A DNA stretch of 64,000 nucleotides from Linum tenue. Lineage: Eukaryota; Streptophyta; Magnoliopsida; Malpighiales; Linaceae. Location of the stretch: contig CAMGYJ010000010.1 in assembly GCA_946122785.1 (NCBI GenBank), forward strand, positions 13,925,467 through 13,989,466. The letters run 5' to 3'. The stretch's first letter is position 1. Every line of letters begins with the position of its first letter. The notes below the pieces were generated by a model. That model was not told where the DNA came from, searched no databases, and saw only the letters and a list, made by a program, of their open reading frames with translations. Positions 1 through 10,137 of this stretch are shown here, piece by piece. Position numbers and translations under genes: made by a program.

Positions 1-801
1 CATTGTGCTTATATCACCCTAGGCCAACCAATTAATCCTAGAAAAATGTTTGTACAGACAATACTCCCTTTTCTTCGACTCCTCAAATCTTTCATGGAGT
101 TAAGACACATCAGCAAAATGCTTAGTAGAGGGTGAATCAAGAGCATGAGCTTGAGCAAACAACAATAACAACTCGACTTCCTTTACTTTAGTGCTGAATT
201 CCACTTTGTTCAACTTCTTTAGGGACTTCTTTGCTCGTTCAGTTTTTCATCTACCACATTTATAAGATGCCTATGAGTTTGCACCCCCCCCCCCCCCCCC
301 CCCTATTGAAGAATCTGTGCCATAAATCTATGATTATCCAACCAAATATTGAAAATACTTGTAAGGCTTAGGGAAGATTTTCTATGTTGGTTTTGTAGCC
401 ACCAAGATCCCACAATGATCAATAAAGGGTCGAACTTCAATTAAACAGTTAGTAAATGTATCAAACAATTGCTCATTAACTAAGGCTATATCTAACTTCT
501 TCACCGGGGGGGTTTCTTTCCTGTTTATTGGTCCAGGTAAAAAAGGTCCTACCGACCGATGGACAAATAGATCCAAAGCGGCCACAACCCAATTTCCAAA
601 ATCAGCCATACAGCTCGTGTTATGACATGTTTTAGATGCTTCTCCTAGCTTCAATACAACATTGAAGTCACCTCCTAACAACCAAGTATGGCTATTGATT
701 TTTAACTTGGACAATTCAACATTTGTTGCTCTTCTTTCTAGTTCATCGTTAGAGCCATAGATTGCAGTACTAAAGCAACTCTCACCTTCTAGAGTCTTCA
801 C
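1..801 (-). mobile_element. LINE (L1-type) ORF2 fragment: endonuclease domain and linker
   Basis: Read on the minus strand, 801 to 382 is one open frame of about 139 residues containing WLLGGDFNVVL. This is the conserved Asp/Asn motif of the endonuclease-exonuclease-phosphatase domain that nicks target DNA in plant LINEs. The frame continues in pieces towards base 1 with SRINWLA followed by GD, the motif that normally precedes the reverse transcriptase domain. Frames are broken by stops and small shifts, so this copy is dead. The reverse transcriptase lies beyond the left edge or is lost. Orientation and family are clear; the exact right border is not. Confidence 0.75.
284..303. repeat. poly-C tract, 20 bases
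   Basis: Uninterrupted run of 20 C inside the LINE relic. Its length is likely to vary by slippage or sequencing error. Confidence 0.95.
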
Positions 802-1159
802 TAGACAATGAACGAAATTGTTACTTGGTACTAAACCCTCAACTCCACTACTTCAGAATCCTAGAATATCCAGATGAGCCCCAAATTAGTATCCACATGA
901 ATCAAATGCCTTCTCCAACCAATACAAAAATCTACAACCACCTGAATCAAATGCCTTTTTGTAATTTATATGTGATATGTTTTTGCACATGTTGTTCGAT
1001 ATGCTCTTGGATCTGTTCTTGCGATACATCTTCAATTTGTTCTTCAGTTGTGGGAACCTGCTGAGATGCATTTTTGTATCACATTTGCTCAATTTATTCA
1101 TACTAAAAAGTTTTTAGATCTATTTGGGGTGAGGAATAACGTGTTTTTGAAGTTTTATC

Positions 1160-1318
1160 CTTGAACACATGAGTATCCATGAACCCGCGGGTACCAGGTG
1201 ACTTGGGTTGGGTTTGAGTTTTCTAAGCCCAATGAGTTTTACCTGGATTTTTTTATGGACATACCCATGGGTTTGGATTTAACAAAATCAAGCACAACCT
1301 GGCCCATTTCCATCCCTA
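1160..1318. repeat. subterminal repeat of a hAT-type element (one end only)
   Basis: Degenerate copies of a word built on ACCC and GGGT, such as ACCCGCGGGT and CCCATGGGTTT, run into the tip CCATCCCTA. This layout matches the certain hAT ends elsewhere in the window. The partner end was not found, so this is a fragment or a chance resemblance. The 340 bases to the left (802-1159) and the 450 bases to the right (1319-1768) are AT-rich and show no gene. Confidence 0.35.
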
Positions 1319-1773
1319 ATTACTACCACGTAGTTTCATGATATTTTGTCCAATTAAAAGCGGCTACAACTAATTTTGTTGCGGAATTTAGTTGACCACG
1401 TTAATAAGATGGAGAAAGAAAACCGGCTATACCGATCACCTAGTGAGCTTGGTTGTTTATACATGAATTAACTGGTATTCCTCATATAATACTTTATCCT
1501 AATTTCTAATCGACGAACCTCGGTCCTCAATTCTCTAGATCCAAATGAAAATATCAATTTAATAAAAAATAAAAATTGAAGGTTCTCATTCGTCAAAATG
1601 ATCTTTTTTTATGATACTATGATGAATAGTGTGTTTAATAATATAATAATAAGTTTATTTTGAGAAGTGACAATTGTAGGGTATAAATTTATGAGTAAAT
1701 TATTCTTTCAATAGGATATCTTAAGTGGTATAGATTTTAGATTTAAATAGTTTGTAAGTTTTATAATGAGTAG

Positions 1774-2322
1774 TGTTGGGCATGTGACTCGGACCTATCC
1801 ACGTCAGGGACGCGCGCCAAACATAAGCCCAAATGCCACCAGACCCGCTTGTGCGGGACGCGATTCTAGACTTCCAGTGCGCCTTGGCGCGAAGAGTTTG
1901 GGCGCGGCATAGGCTACGCACGAATAGAAAGGAACAGGCGGAGAGTAGACCACAGAGCCGCAAGAAGCCCTGTCGCATTTCCCAAGGGATGGTCACATCA
2001 GAGTCCTAGATATGGTCGTAGGTACACCTCTGACATGTCCTAGGAGGCATGGCCTAAATCCGTGACACGTCAGTGGTCATGTCATTGTCACATCATGTAA
2101 CTCAACCACTCACCCACCACCTTGTAGCCTATAAATACGGCATTTACTCTGGTGGGTGAGGGGGATCTCATTTTCTCACATTCTATCTCTATAATATCAA
2201 CTTCTCTCTCTAAAACTTCGACTCTTGAGTTCTCATTCTTCTAAACGATTTTCCCCTCTTGTGTTCTTCTTGACCCACATTCTTCCTCGAACCTCACTCC
2301 TACACTCAGTTAGGTTCAAACA
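1774..2322 (+). mobile_element. solo LTR, 549 bp, TSD AGTAG
   Basis: The block begins TGTTGGG and ends CAAACA, the TG...CA termini of an LTR with TGTT/AACA inverted tips. AGTAG occurs directly before it (1769-1773) and directly after it (2323-2327), the 5-bp duplication made by retroviral-type integrases. A TATAAATA box lies at 2130-2137 with a pyrimidine-rich leader after it, which sets the orientation as plus. There is no internal domain, so this is a solo LTR left by recombination between two LTRs. The superfamily (gypsy or copia) cannot be told from the LTR alone. Confidence 0.85.
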
Positions 2323-2484
2323 AGTAGTACTTTTGATTTGTGACTAAAGTTTGTAGAAAGTTGAGAAAAAATTAAATGGAAATAAATTGGCATTTTGAAA
2401 ATATTTAGAAAAAATTGGAATTAAACACATCCATTTTCTGTATGCCTTACATGATCACCTTTATGTTTTCCTTCATGCTATGGC

Positions 2485-2815
2485 TAAAGAGGAAATAGAG
2501 TTCGATCTTGGAGAAACTAAGTACTACATAATAATATTGCTAGCCGCAATAATGCTCCAGATTATTATTATAGGATCTATTGGGTTGTTTTTAAGCTTTT
2601 CCCCTTTTTTTGGGGTCTAGTAACATCTTTCTTGGTCCCAACCCAACAAGTTTTTGCCATAATTTATCTCGGGGAAGGATTTATTGATGTTATACTTATA
2701 ACTTATAAACCATGATGCACCTTGTAATTGTCATGGACTTGTTCTAAAAATTTTAGTGGCTTATTTGGTAGAAAAAATGACACACTTATATGATATTACT
2801 TAAACTTTAAGTGAT
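2485..2815 (+). pseudogene. purine permease (PUP) pseudogene, last-exon fragment
   Basis: The plus-strand translation reads EFDLGETKYYIIILLAAIML, then LVPTQQVFAIIYLGEGF in a second frame, then THLY near the end. These align in order with the second exon of the intact PUP at 24116-24469 (FGLGEGKYYMILILATVALQ, LVPVQQVFAVITLREGF, SHLYGGYK). At least two frame changes and several stops break it, and no first exon is present nearby. It is on the opposite strand to the intact gene and about 22 kb away, so it is a diverged paralogue relic rather than a local duplicate. Confidence 0.7.
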
Positions 2816-3054
2816 AGAGGATAAGGACTAAAGAGCCTAATTATAGAAAGGTTCCACAAAAAATATTTCAAAAAAGGTCAAACTAAAGAAAACAACCCCG
2901 AATGGAAGGAGTTTGGAGGACAAAAGCCAACCATGTCAGCCAAAACTTAACCAAACGGTCACAAACCTTTGCACTTAGTACAAAACTTAACCAACTCCTC
3001 ATCCTTTTAGGCCTTAGGCCACTCAAATTCCCACAATTTCAATATAAAATCAAG

Positions 3055-3190
3055 ACCGAATTGGGACCGGACCGGATCAAGACCGGACTGTATCCAATCC
3101 AATCTTCGGTCCTTATATTTTCAAAAAACCCGGACTGGACCGGATTATTTTGGGCCAATTTAACCGGACCGGACCGTATAGCCACCCCTA
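3055..3190. repeat. hAT-type terminal region with GGACCGG words
   Basis: GGACCGG and its variants recur at least six times between 3063 and 3178 and end in the tip GCCACCCCTA. That tip is the reverse complement of TAGGGGTGGC, close to the certain hAT ends at 3968 and 6932. The other end is not in the window. Confidence 0.45.
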
Positions 3191-3260
3191 TTGTCAGGTA
3201 CCCTCTAACTAAAAAGTACTTGTGAAAGAGACAAAAGGATCCAGGTGGCCAACCATCGCA

Positions 3261-3362
3261 TTAATGGCATTAGCAGGCGCCTAGCTCATGTACATACTCA
3301 TTCAACCTATACAAATAGTAGTTCACTCCTTAATGGCATTAGCAGGCGCTTAGCTCAGGTAC
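3261..3362. repeat. 33-bp direct repeat, 69 bp apart
   Basis: A segment starting TTAATGGCATTAGCAGGCGC occurs at 3261-3293 and again at 3330-3362 with two mismatches. No function is apparent. The 3231-3560 stretch around it has no recognisable gene. Confidence 0.8.
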
Positions 3363-3561
3363 TTCATTGGGTCATGGTTGGAAAATTGCAGTAGATGCCA
3401 AGTAGTTAACTCCTCAATATGTACGGGGTTGAGGCACTCCCGTTTAAAATATTGAAATTAGATACGTAGTGGACTTGGAAGAAATATTCAAACGACAATC
3501 CTGATGAAGGATGTGATGGGTGCGAGAGAATATGATCACAACATTTGTGCAACTAGGCGCT

Positions 3562-3902
3562 AACACAATATTAGAGACACCATAAAAATCAGAGGCGCAA
3601 CCCCCAACGTCAAGAAGAAGTCAAAGAACGAAACATCTGGGATAGGTGTGTGGTATTCACTAACACCAAGGAGGTATGACAGGGCCGGGAAGGTAGTTGA
3701 ACAGAGGTGCTTCCACAACAAGATAAACAACAATTCTTTCAAGAGCGTTGTGAAGGCTTATGTTAGGGGAGAAGGAGTGAGGGATATGTTGCGAAGAGAG
3801 ATAGGAGAGAGATGGCCAGTCTTCATGAAGAGAGCACAGTCTTACATCGATGGGGCATCAACTGTTCCGAGGGAGACGAAGCCCAAATGTAAAAGAAATT
3901 AA
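3562..3902 (+). CDS. unidentified open frame, probably a gene or element fragment
   Basis: The frame is open from just after a TAA near 3560 to the stop at 3900-3902, about 113 codons. There is no ATG in the first third. The product is basic, rich in Arg and Lys, and contains VWYSLTPRRYDRAGKV and GERWPVFMKRAQSYIDGAS. I do not recognise the family. It has no membrane segment or catalytic motif I can name. It ends 65 bases before the hAT element. It may be a partial exon; coding status is uncertain. Confidence 0.25.
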
Positions 3903-4464
3903 AACCATCACTTAAGGTGAAAGAAACATAAGTATTAAATAAAAGAAAGGCGCCAATGATGCATGGTTAGGGGTGGGCATTGGTGCGGTCCAAACCGCTC
4001 CGCCCGCTCCAAATCGCTTATGCGGTCAATCCAAACCGCACCATTAAGATTGCGGTTTTATTTGCGGTCTAATCCTAAGCGGTTCGCGGTTTTGTGGTAC
4101 GGGTCGACCGAAACTGCGCGGTTGCGGTTTTAACCACTAAATCCCTACCCAGCTCAGCGAGAGATTCTCAAATCTCAATTCATACCCTTACCAGTTACCA
4201 CACACCCCGACTATTCTTCTTCTTCCCGACGACGACGGCTTACTCACCACAAGAGCAAGCCTCACAGGCGGCTGCAGCTTCCTCACCACAAGAGCAAGCC
4301 TTGTCGGCGGCGCCATCGACGATTCCTCCCTCTCGACTACCTACCCGACACCCGTTCTCGCCTCCATCCCGACTCCTGATATATTCGTGCCTCTCGACGA
4401 CGTCGCGCACCACCAAGAGGCGATAGCTCCAGCGCCGACGCCGACGATTCCTCTCAAGTGTCGA

Positions 4465-4507
4465 CTACCTGATCTATTCGTCCCGGCTACCTGATCTATT
4501 CGTCCCG
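4465..4507. repeat. 22-bp tandem repeat, two copies
   Basis: CTACCTGATCTATTCGTCCC occurs at 4465 and again at 4487, with a looser third copy near 4374. It lies in the pyrimidine-rich left part of the hAT interior. Confidence 0.8.
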
Positions 4508-4649
4508 ACTTCTGGTCAATTCCTCCCTCTCGAGAGGGCCAGCGCCGACGATTACTTTAGAGTCTCGACTGCCCGTTCTGGTACTCTCTTTCTCCCTCCT
4601 CATTTCCTTAATCGGTCTCACACTCTCACTGACCGACCCGCCGAACCCT

Positions 4650-5155
4650 TTGCCCCTTTGTCGGATCAGAAGTATCTGTTGTTCGTGAGTGAGTTTGGGA
4701 TTGATCAAACTGGGACGAATTTGAATGATGAACGGTTCATAAATTGGTTCCTTGGATATGCAGCTGAGCTTGATTTAGATTGGGCGATATGGACGATTGT
4801 TGGAAGTTATTATCTAGGGGAAGGAGTAGTAGGGATGAGTGAGCCTTACGGTTTGTTGAATTGGGATTGGGTTGAGATTAGGAACACATGGTTCTTGGAG
4901 AAACTCTCTGCCCTTCAGAATCCTTTCCAAGGTAACATTCCGTTCGATTATCTTGCTACCCAAGGAACTTAGAGGTTGTTTGGTAGTCGGGGCCTGTGAG
5001 GTTGAGAATACTTCAAATCTATTCTTTCTACGATCCTTGATTACCAAAAAGCCTCTAAGATCGTTTTTAATCGGGTTTGTCAAATTGCAGGACCTGGTTT
5101 AGCAGAGGCAAAGGGTTTCCTACTAGGCTTGGTGGATTGATTAGAGTCTAGATAT
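4650..5155 (+). pseudogene. captured fragment of a plant GH5 (cellulase-like) gene, two exons with intron
   Basis: The frame from about 4650 reads LLFVSEFGIDQTGTN, then LDLDWAIWTIVGSYYLGEG, then EKLSALQNPFQ. This is the C-terminal third of plant glycoside hydrolase family 5 proteins of the At1g13130 type. It includes the Glu of VSEFG, which is the usual catalytic nucleophile position. A GT donor at 4932 and an AG acceptor at 5089-5090 remove 159 bases, and the frame continues as GPGLAEAKG before a TGA near 5139. The N-terminal two thirds, with the acid/base Glu, are missing, so it cannot be an active enzyme. The retained intron shows that genomic DNA was captured, not a cDNA. Confidence 0.8.
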
Positions 5156-5744
5156 TAGGTATACTATGGTAGATTGATTAGAGTCGTATATTATCTCCAG
5201 GGTACTTAGTTCTGATTAGAGTCGTAAAACATCAAAAACCAGTTAAACCCAGATGATAATCTGCAGAGCTATTTCCTTCATTAGTACTCTGATACGTTTT
5301 CTCAGTTGCGGGGAAGTTTTCTTCAAGTTGGTAGTGATCATAATAACTGAAATGGGGGCCTGGCTGGCAGAATGGTCAAGGGAAGCTTCTCTGTTTATAT
5401 CTCTGTTCGGTGACCTGTTTTTGGATTAGTTCAGTACACTCTTTCTCATCCAGAAATTGATGAGCTATGTTTGCTTACTTTGTTTGTATCATACAACTTT
5501 CACAAACAAGTTGGTTGGTAATTAAAAGATCCATGTTTCTAACGGTTTTCTTTCAAATTCGATATCAAGCAGTTGGGAAAAAGAAGATATTATCTGCAAA
5601 ATGAAATCAAAAAGCTCGCAGGGAAAACGAGCTCAAGCATCAGTATCTAGTGAGGTGAGTTTCTTGACTATGGTTACATTCTTAAGCGGGATTTGATGTG
5701 TGTGTGTGTTTACTTATGTGGTGGATGGTTGGGGTTGTTGAAGG

Positions 5745-5900
5745 TGGAGTTTTGCCATCTATGTTTGTAACCGTGTCCAACATGGTCTTCTGTAGCTTAC
5801 GGAACTGCTCACCATCCACAGGTTCAAAGATAATGACAGCTGATGATCCAAGTTCTTGGATTAGAGCTGGAGAGGTCCCCTTATGGCTTTTGTTTAAGCT
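5745..5900 (-). other. exon-like open stretch on the minus strand inside the hAT element
   Basis: Reading minus from about 5900, a frame stays open for about 50 codons and includes LIQELGSSAVIIFEPVDGEQ and RKLQKTMLDTV. A possible AG acceptor (CTCTCCAG) precedes LIQEL. The composition looks like real protein, but I do not recognise the family. It may be a third captured host fragment, in the opposite orientation to the GH5 and WOX13 pieces. Another exon-like piece ending in a GTGAGT donor is seen on the plus strand near 5610-5660. Confidence 0.35.
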
Positions 5901-6159
5901 AAATTAATGGATGCTAAGGGGTTGTGATTTTGGTGCTTCTGGATAGGATATGTTGTGAAGGAACTGATATAGAATAGTACCCAAGTTTTAGTTTTGTGGG
6001 TGTTTACTTATGTGGTGGATGGTTAGAGGATTTATACAGGCTTTAATTAGTGTAATTTGAGAACCAAGTGTCTTCATGCCAGTTACTTTTTATGAGATTG
6101 TACCAGTTCATATTTTTCCATTCCTCTGTTTGTAGTGTACTTTCCATCAATCTGTTTCT

Positions 6160-6780
6160 AGAATCTGCCCTTGTTTGTCTACGACGGTTGCAATAACGGC
6201 GAACCAATTCTCAATTTCCCCAGCATGAACAGCAACACCACCGCCAGCAACAGCATCAACGCCGCCGCTGCAGCCGCCGGGAATATGCTGTACGTCAAGG
6301 TCATGACCGACGACCAGCTCCAAACCCTCCGCAAGCAGATCGCCGTCTACGCCACCATCTGCGAGCAGCTCATCGATATGCACAAAACCCTCTCCGCCCA
6401 TCAAGATCTCGCCGCAGGTCGCCTCCCCCTTCTTTACTCTTTTTCTAGTAGCTTTGCAGAATGTGAGAATTTGAATTGATGTTCCAATGTTATAGCTCTT
6501 TTCCTCTGCTGAAAAGTTTTGGTTTCTTTTGGAGGCAGGAGGGAGGCTGGGGAGCTTGTACTGCGACCCATTAATGGGCGGAGTGGGAGGCCACAAGATG
6601 AGCGCCCGCCAGCGCTGGACGCCAACGCCGATTGAAAACTTCCCCCGCGTAGATCCAAGTCACCGGCCCAACTCAAAAAGTGAACGACGACATGATCCCG
6701 GCTCTGTTTTTGGAATGCTCTGTTTTCTGTTTTCTATTTGTTTCATTATGAATTGCGGTCAAATATGCGGTGCGGGCTAA
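6160..6780 (+). pseudogene. captured 5' part of a WOX13-type homeobox gene, with intron
   Basis: The first exon reads [20 protein letters not shown], then [20 protein letters not shown]. After a GT-AG intron (6418-6538, 121 bp, phase 1) the frame continues [12 protein letters not shown] and RQRWTPTP. This is the conserved N-terminal region of plant WOX13-clade proteins up to the first residues of the homeodomain. The capture stops there, so the DNA-binding helices are absent. An in-frame ATG at 6225 joined across the intron would give about 144 residues. The last 40 or so are read from hAT subterminal sequence, with a stop at 6778-6780. The gene is truncated but its domain boundary and splice sites are preserved. 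Whether it is transcribed is unknown. Confidence 0.85.
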
Positions 6781-6949
6781 ATCGTACCAAACCGCTAACC
6801 TATGCGGTTTGGTTTGATCGCACCGATTATATTGCGGTCCAACATGCGGTGCGGTCCAATTAATATGCGGTGCGGTGCGGTTTGTATCAAAGCGGTGCGG
6901 TGCGGTGCGAACCGCACCAATGCCCACCCCTATGCATGGTGCTTAAGCA

Positions 6950-7760
6950 CCAAATTAAGATCCAATGGTATTATGTTGCCTCCAAAAAGTAATTTTTTTA
7001 TGAAGATAATGTTTATTTTGATCACATGTTCGAAGTATATCCAACTGTAATGGTTTTTTCCAGTATAGCTTGTCATCCAAATTTAACTTATCTAAATATG
7101 TCTCTAGCTCTTTCTGTTGGTCACTATTTTCTCCAACTAGCCTTGCCAGAGCCCTACTAATCACATGATACATTCACATTCCCTGGGGAAATTAAGGAAG
7201 GCTTGATAGCTGCACTCTTAAAGCTGCTTACTATAGCTTGCGAGTTTCTCCGGTGTCTCTGCCAGTCCCGGCTCACTCCTAATTTTTTTGAACAATTTAA
7301 GATAACCCTCATGGTTACTCAAAAATGGGTGAAAATGGATAGATCACTCCGACTTAATCTCCATGTCATTACACCCCTAGTGTCACAGACAATTGCTCAA
7401 TGGTCTGATTTATCTCAACCAAGATGCAGTACCCTGTAACTTGGAAAAATCTCACTATATTTATCATTTTCCATGTAACATGCCAACCACTCCTCAATCA
7501 ATCCTCATTCCTTCAACTACTATCCCAAGTTTATGGATATCCATGAAAATGCAAGTATCTTATTGCCCATTCATTCAAATAGTCACTAAAATCTTGTATC
7601 TCTCTACCTCGTGTGCAATCCAATCTTCTTTTTTCTTGTGAGTTAATAGCACCTGATTGAAGTCCTTGTACAATAAGAAATCATAGTCGTGTATTATTTA
7701 AATTCTCTTGAAATTGATAGATACTTAGATTTCCTATTTCATCAACCCAAAAATTGAGAT
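6950..7760 (-). mobile_element. decayed LINE ORF2 fragment (endonuclease to linker)
   Basis: Minus-strand frames from about 7700 down to 6955 give YKDFNQVL, a WDNS-like motif and finally LDDKLYWKKP followed by HKKITFWRQHNTI. These match, in order, the LINE endonuclease GGDFN motif, the PFTWDN motif and the linker before the reverse transcriptase. Many stops and shifts show it is an old copy. It adjoins the right duplication of the hAT element. The 7760-7915 interval holds no gene I can recognise. Confidence 0.5.
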
Positions 7761-7915
7761 TATATAAGAAATAGGAAATATCCATAGTGCCACTTATTAC
7801 TTATACTACATCTAGACTCCACCAGTTTGACTTGTACCATTAATCATCATCGACCAACTCTCACCATTATCAGCCATTGGACATCTCTAATAAGAAGACA
7901 ACCATAAGGGAAGAC

Positions 7916-9362
7916 TGTTGCAAACATGAATCGGGCCTAATTGTACACATTTTATCCCCGTTTCCCTTGGGCGTTTGTGGCATTTGTGCTACTAAAAAGG
8001 TGGGTTTATGCTAGGTTTTGTGTGTTTCATCAGGATCTAACAGGTGATACCAGCCCGGAGTCGGAAGTTGGAAGGAAAGAAACAAAGACCGGGCAAAGGG
8101 AGTGATTTAGGCCATGTTTACGGTTTCCCATTGGAGTTCACGGTCTCCTAAGTCCGTAAATTGGAGCCATAAACTGTGAACTGCAAAGCGTCCAGAGTGA
8201 TTTTAGAGGTTACTGACGTCGAGTGAGTTCACGGTCACCAAGACCGTGAACTTTGAGTGCAAACGGTGAACTCAAGTGAGTGAAGTGGTGTGTTTCGAAC
8301 AACACTCCGAGTTCACAGACGCATTGAAGAGTTCACGGCTGTGAACTGAAGCCGTGAACTGAGCCCGACCCCAGTATATAACCTGAGCTAAAAGGAAGAG
8401 AGAGGGAGAGCCCATGTGTGAGAAATAACCTCTTCTTCGGATTTTAGAGAGAGAAAGAACGAGCCAAAGAAGAAAGGAGGCTAGGGTTTGCTCTAAGTGA
8501 TAAATTGGGAAGAATCTCTCCAAGAGAAAATCAACACAAGATCAAAGGAGAGTGGAGGCATCACCATGATGGTTTCTACTTCTTTCTTTTGTGTTCTTCC
8601 CCTTTCTAGCATGGAGTAGTTTCCTTTTTAACTTAGGTGTTGTGAAACCCTAACTATTTGCCATGCAGTTGTTGTGTGAGTTGAATGATTGTTTATGGGT
8701 GTTGTTTAATTTAATGAATGAGGTATTTTTCATGATAATTGTGCATGCTTGTGCTTAGCAATCTAATTGGCCATTCTAACCTAGGTTGGAGGGGAAACCC
8801 CCCTTTCCAAAGAGGTTCAATTGAGTTGGGATTCCTTGGGATTTTCAAGCCACCTACCTAGGTTAATGTAGGGCAACCCTCTATCTTAAATTAAACGAAT
8901 AGGTTAATTGTGATTAGAAGTCCAACCATCAGTTTGAGGGAGAAGGTAAGTCAACCCTCAATTGCCTTAACCAAGAGGGCTACCCTAGTGTCCTATATCC
9001 CTTGGATCGGGAATTGAGAGTGTGGTCTTCGACCATAATTGCACTTCCTAGCGGGTCACGATTGCCTCACCCATAACGCCTCATTCGAGTCCACGTGCTA
9101 CGATAGTAGTTAGGGGGAAGCGACACCCGAGTGATCCTTCTCATCTAGAGCTTTCAAACCATTTACCTTTGCTTTGTTTTAATTTAATCCTTATAGTTTT
9201 CAGCGAAAAAGCAATCCGCTAGATAATGTTTCAAACCATTGAAGTAGGGGTACATGGACCGACTCGGGTTGATATTTAAACATACTTGTCGTATATTGCA
9301 CCCATCTAAGGTTTATACTTGGGCCTTAGGTGAGATTTTGTTGTGATATTCGGGAAGAGTCA
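7916..9362 (+). mobile_element. LTR of an Athila-type gypsy element (5' LTR)
   Basis: A block starting TGTTGCAAAC near 7916 and ending GAGTCA at 9362 is followed directly by a canonical gypsy primer binding site. Its last 400 bases match the LTR remnant at 56925-57417, including GGGGGAAGCGACACCCGAGTGA and the shared end GAGTCAAG. TATATAA at 8375-8381 and a GA-rich leader fit an LTR promoter. TTCACGGTC-N5-GACCGTGAA palindromes lie upstream of the TATA box. The left border is set by analogy with the solo LTR at 43334 and may be off by tens of bases. No second LTR was found to its right. Confidence 0.6.
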
Positions 9363-9368
9363 AGTTTT

Positions 9369-9386
9369 TGGCGCCGTTGCTGAGGA
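9369..9386 (+). other. primer binding site of the Athila-type element
   Basis: TGGCGCCGTTGCTGAGGA begins 6 bases after the LTR end. It matches the plant gypsy consensus TGGCGCCGTTGCCGGGGA (seen intact at 57424) except at two bases. Such sites pair with the 3' end of a host tRNA to prime minus-strand DNA synthesis. Confidence 0.8.
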
Positions 9387-9571
9387 CCCATTCTAGGTTA
9401 TTTGAAAAGGGGTTAGGTCGTTACTTTAGCCGTTTTGTGTTTGTTTTGTGTTTCGTTTGTGTTTTGTTTACCCACTATTCTCTTAGAAGGGTGGTTTGTG
9501 TTTGTTTGATTTTGTTTTTGTGTTTTTGTTTGTGTAGGTTATGAATCATTAATCCTTACGACTTCACTGAC

Positions 9572-10064
9572 ATGTGGGGGTATCCACCACCACTGGAGAG
9601 TGGTTACCCTGGAGCTTCATGGGACTATCAAAATGGGGGGAGCCAAGGATCCGGGTTCTATTACCAACCCCCCTTCGAAGATGAACAAGCATACCAATGG
9701 GTATCAAGAAGCTCCCTCATATGAAGAAAACTTCCCCCCTCGAACTGAGGAGAAATCCAAGTTGGAGTTGGCCATCGAAGCCTTCATGGGACAATCATCA
9801 AACCCATGTGCCACACCACAACCGGAGCCAAAGAGAAAATGGGAGCTCATGGTGGAGAAATTTTATCGGGGTACCGACGCGGGATGCTCCAATTTGGAGC
9901 TTCCCATCGCCGACCCTATTGAATCAACCTTTCTTTGGGAGGCGGAGGAGCTCCGTCGACGCACGAAGAAGCAAGGAGAGCTTGCTGAGCAAGCATGTGC
10001 ACAACTTGCTCACAATCATCTCCTACCATTAGAAGAAAGAAAGGTGGTCGAAGAGAAGCCATGA
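9572..10064 (+). pseudogene. gag-like frame 1 of the Athila-type element, frameshifted
   Basis: ATG at 9572 opens MWGYPPPLESGYPG and a Gly/Tyr-rich stretch that stops at 9722-9724. The +1-related frame carries on with YEENFPPRTEEKSKLELAIE and MVEKFYRGTD to the stop at 10062. This N-terminal layout (aromatic-rich, then amphipathic acidic) is typical of leader proteins in non-autonomous plant gypsy elements. The switch of frame lies near 9690-9720. No zinc knuckle, protease or reverse transcriptase follows. Confidence 0.5.
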
Positions 10065-10137
10065 GAGCTTTGGAAGAATGAGCTCCGACAGGGATTTCCA
10101 ACCCCTCCCTCCTCCCAGTTTGACATAAGAAGAGAAA

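Larger units (their letters stand above)
3968..6932. mobile_element. complete non-autonomous hAT element carrying host gene fragments (Pack-hAT)
   Basis: The 22 bases at 3968-3989 (TAGGGGTGGGCA...) are the exact inverted complement of 6911-6932. The 8 bases TGCATGGT flank both ends (3960-3967 and 6933-6940). Perfect inverted ends plus an 8-bp duplication define a hAT insertion of 2965 bp. GCGGT words are amplified in the first 140 bp and the last 210 bp, as expected of subterminal transposase-binding sites. No transposase frame is present, so movement would need an enzyme supplied in trans. The interior holds exon-intron pieces of a GH5 glycosidase and a WOX13-like gene, both on the plus strand. 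Perfect ends suggest fairly recent insertion. Confidence 0.93.
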
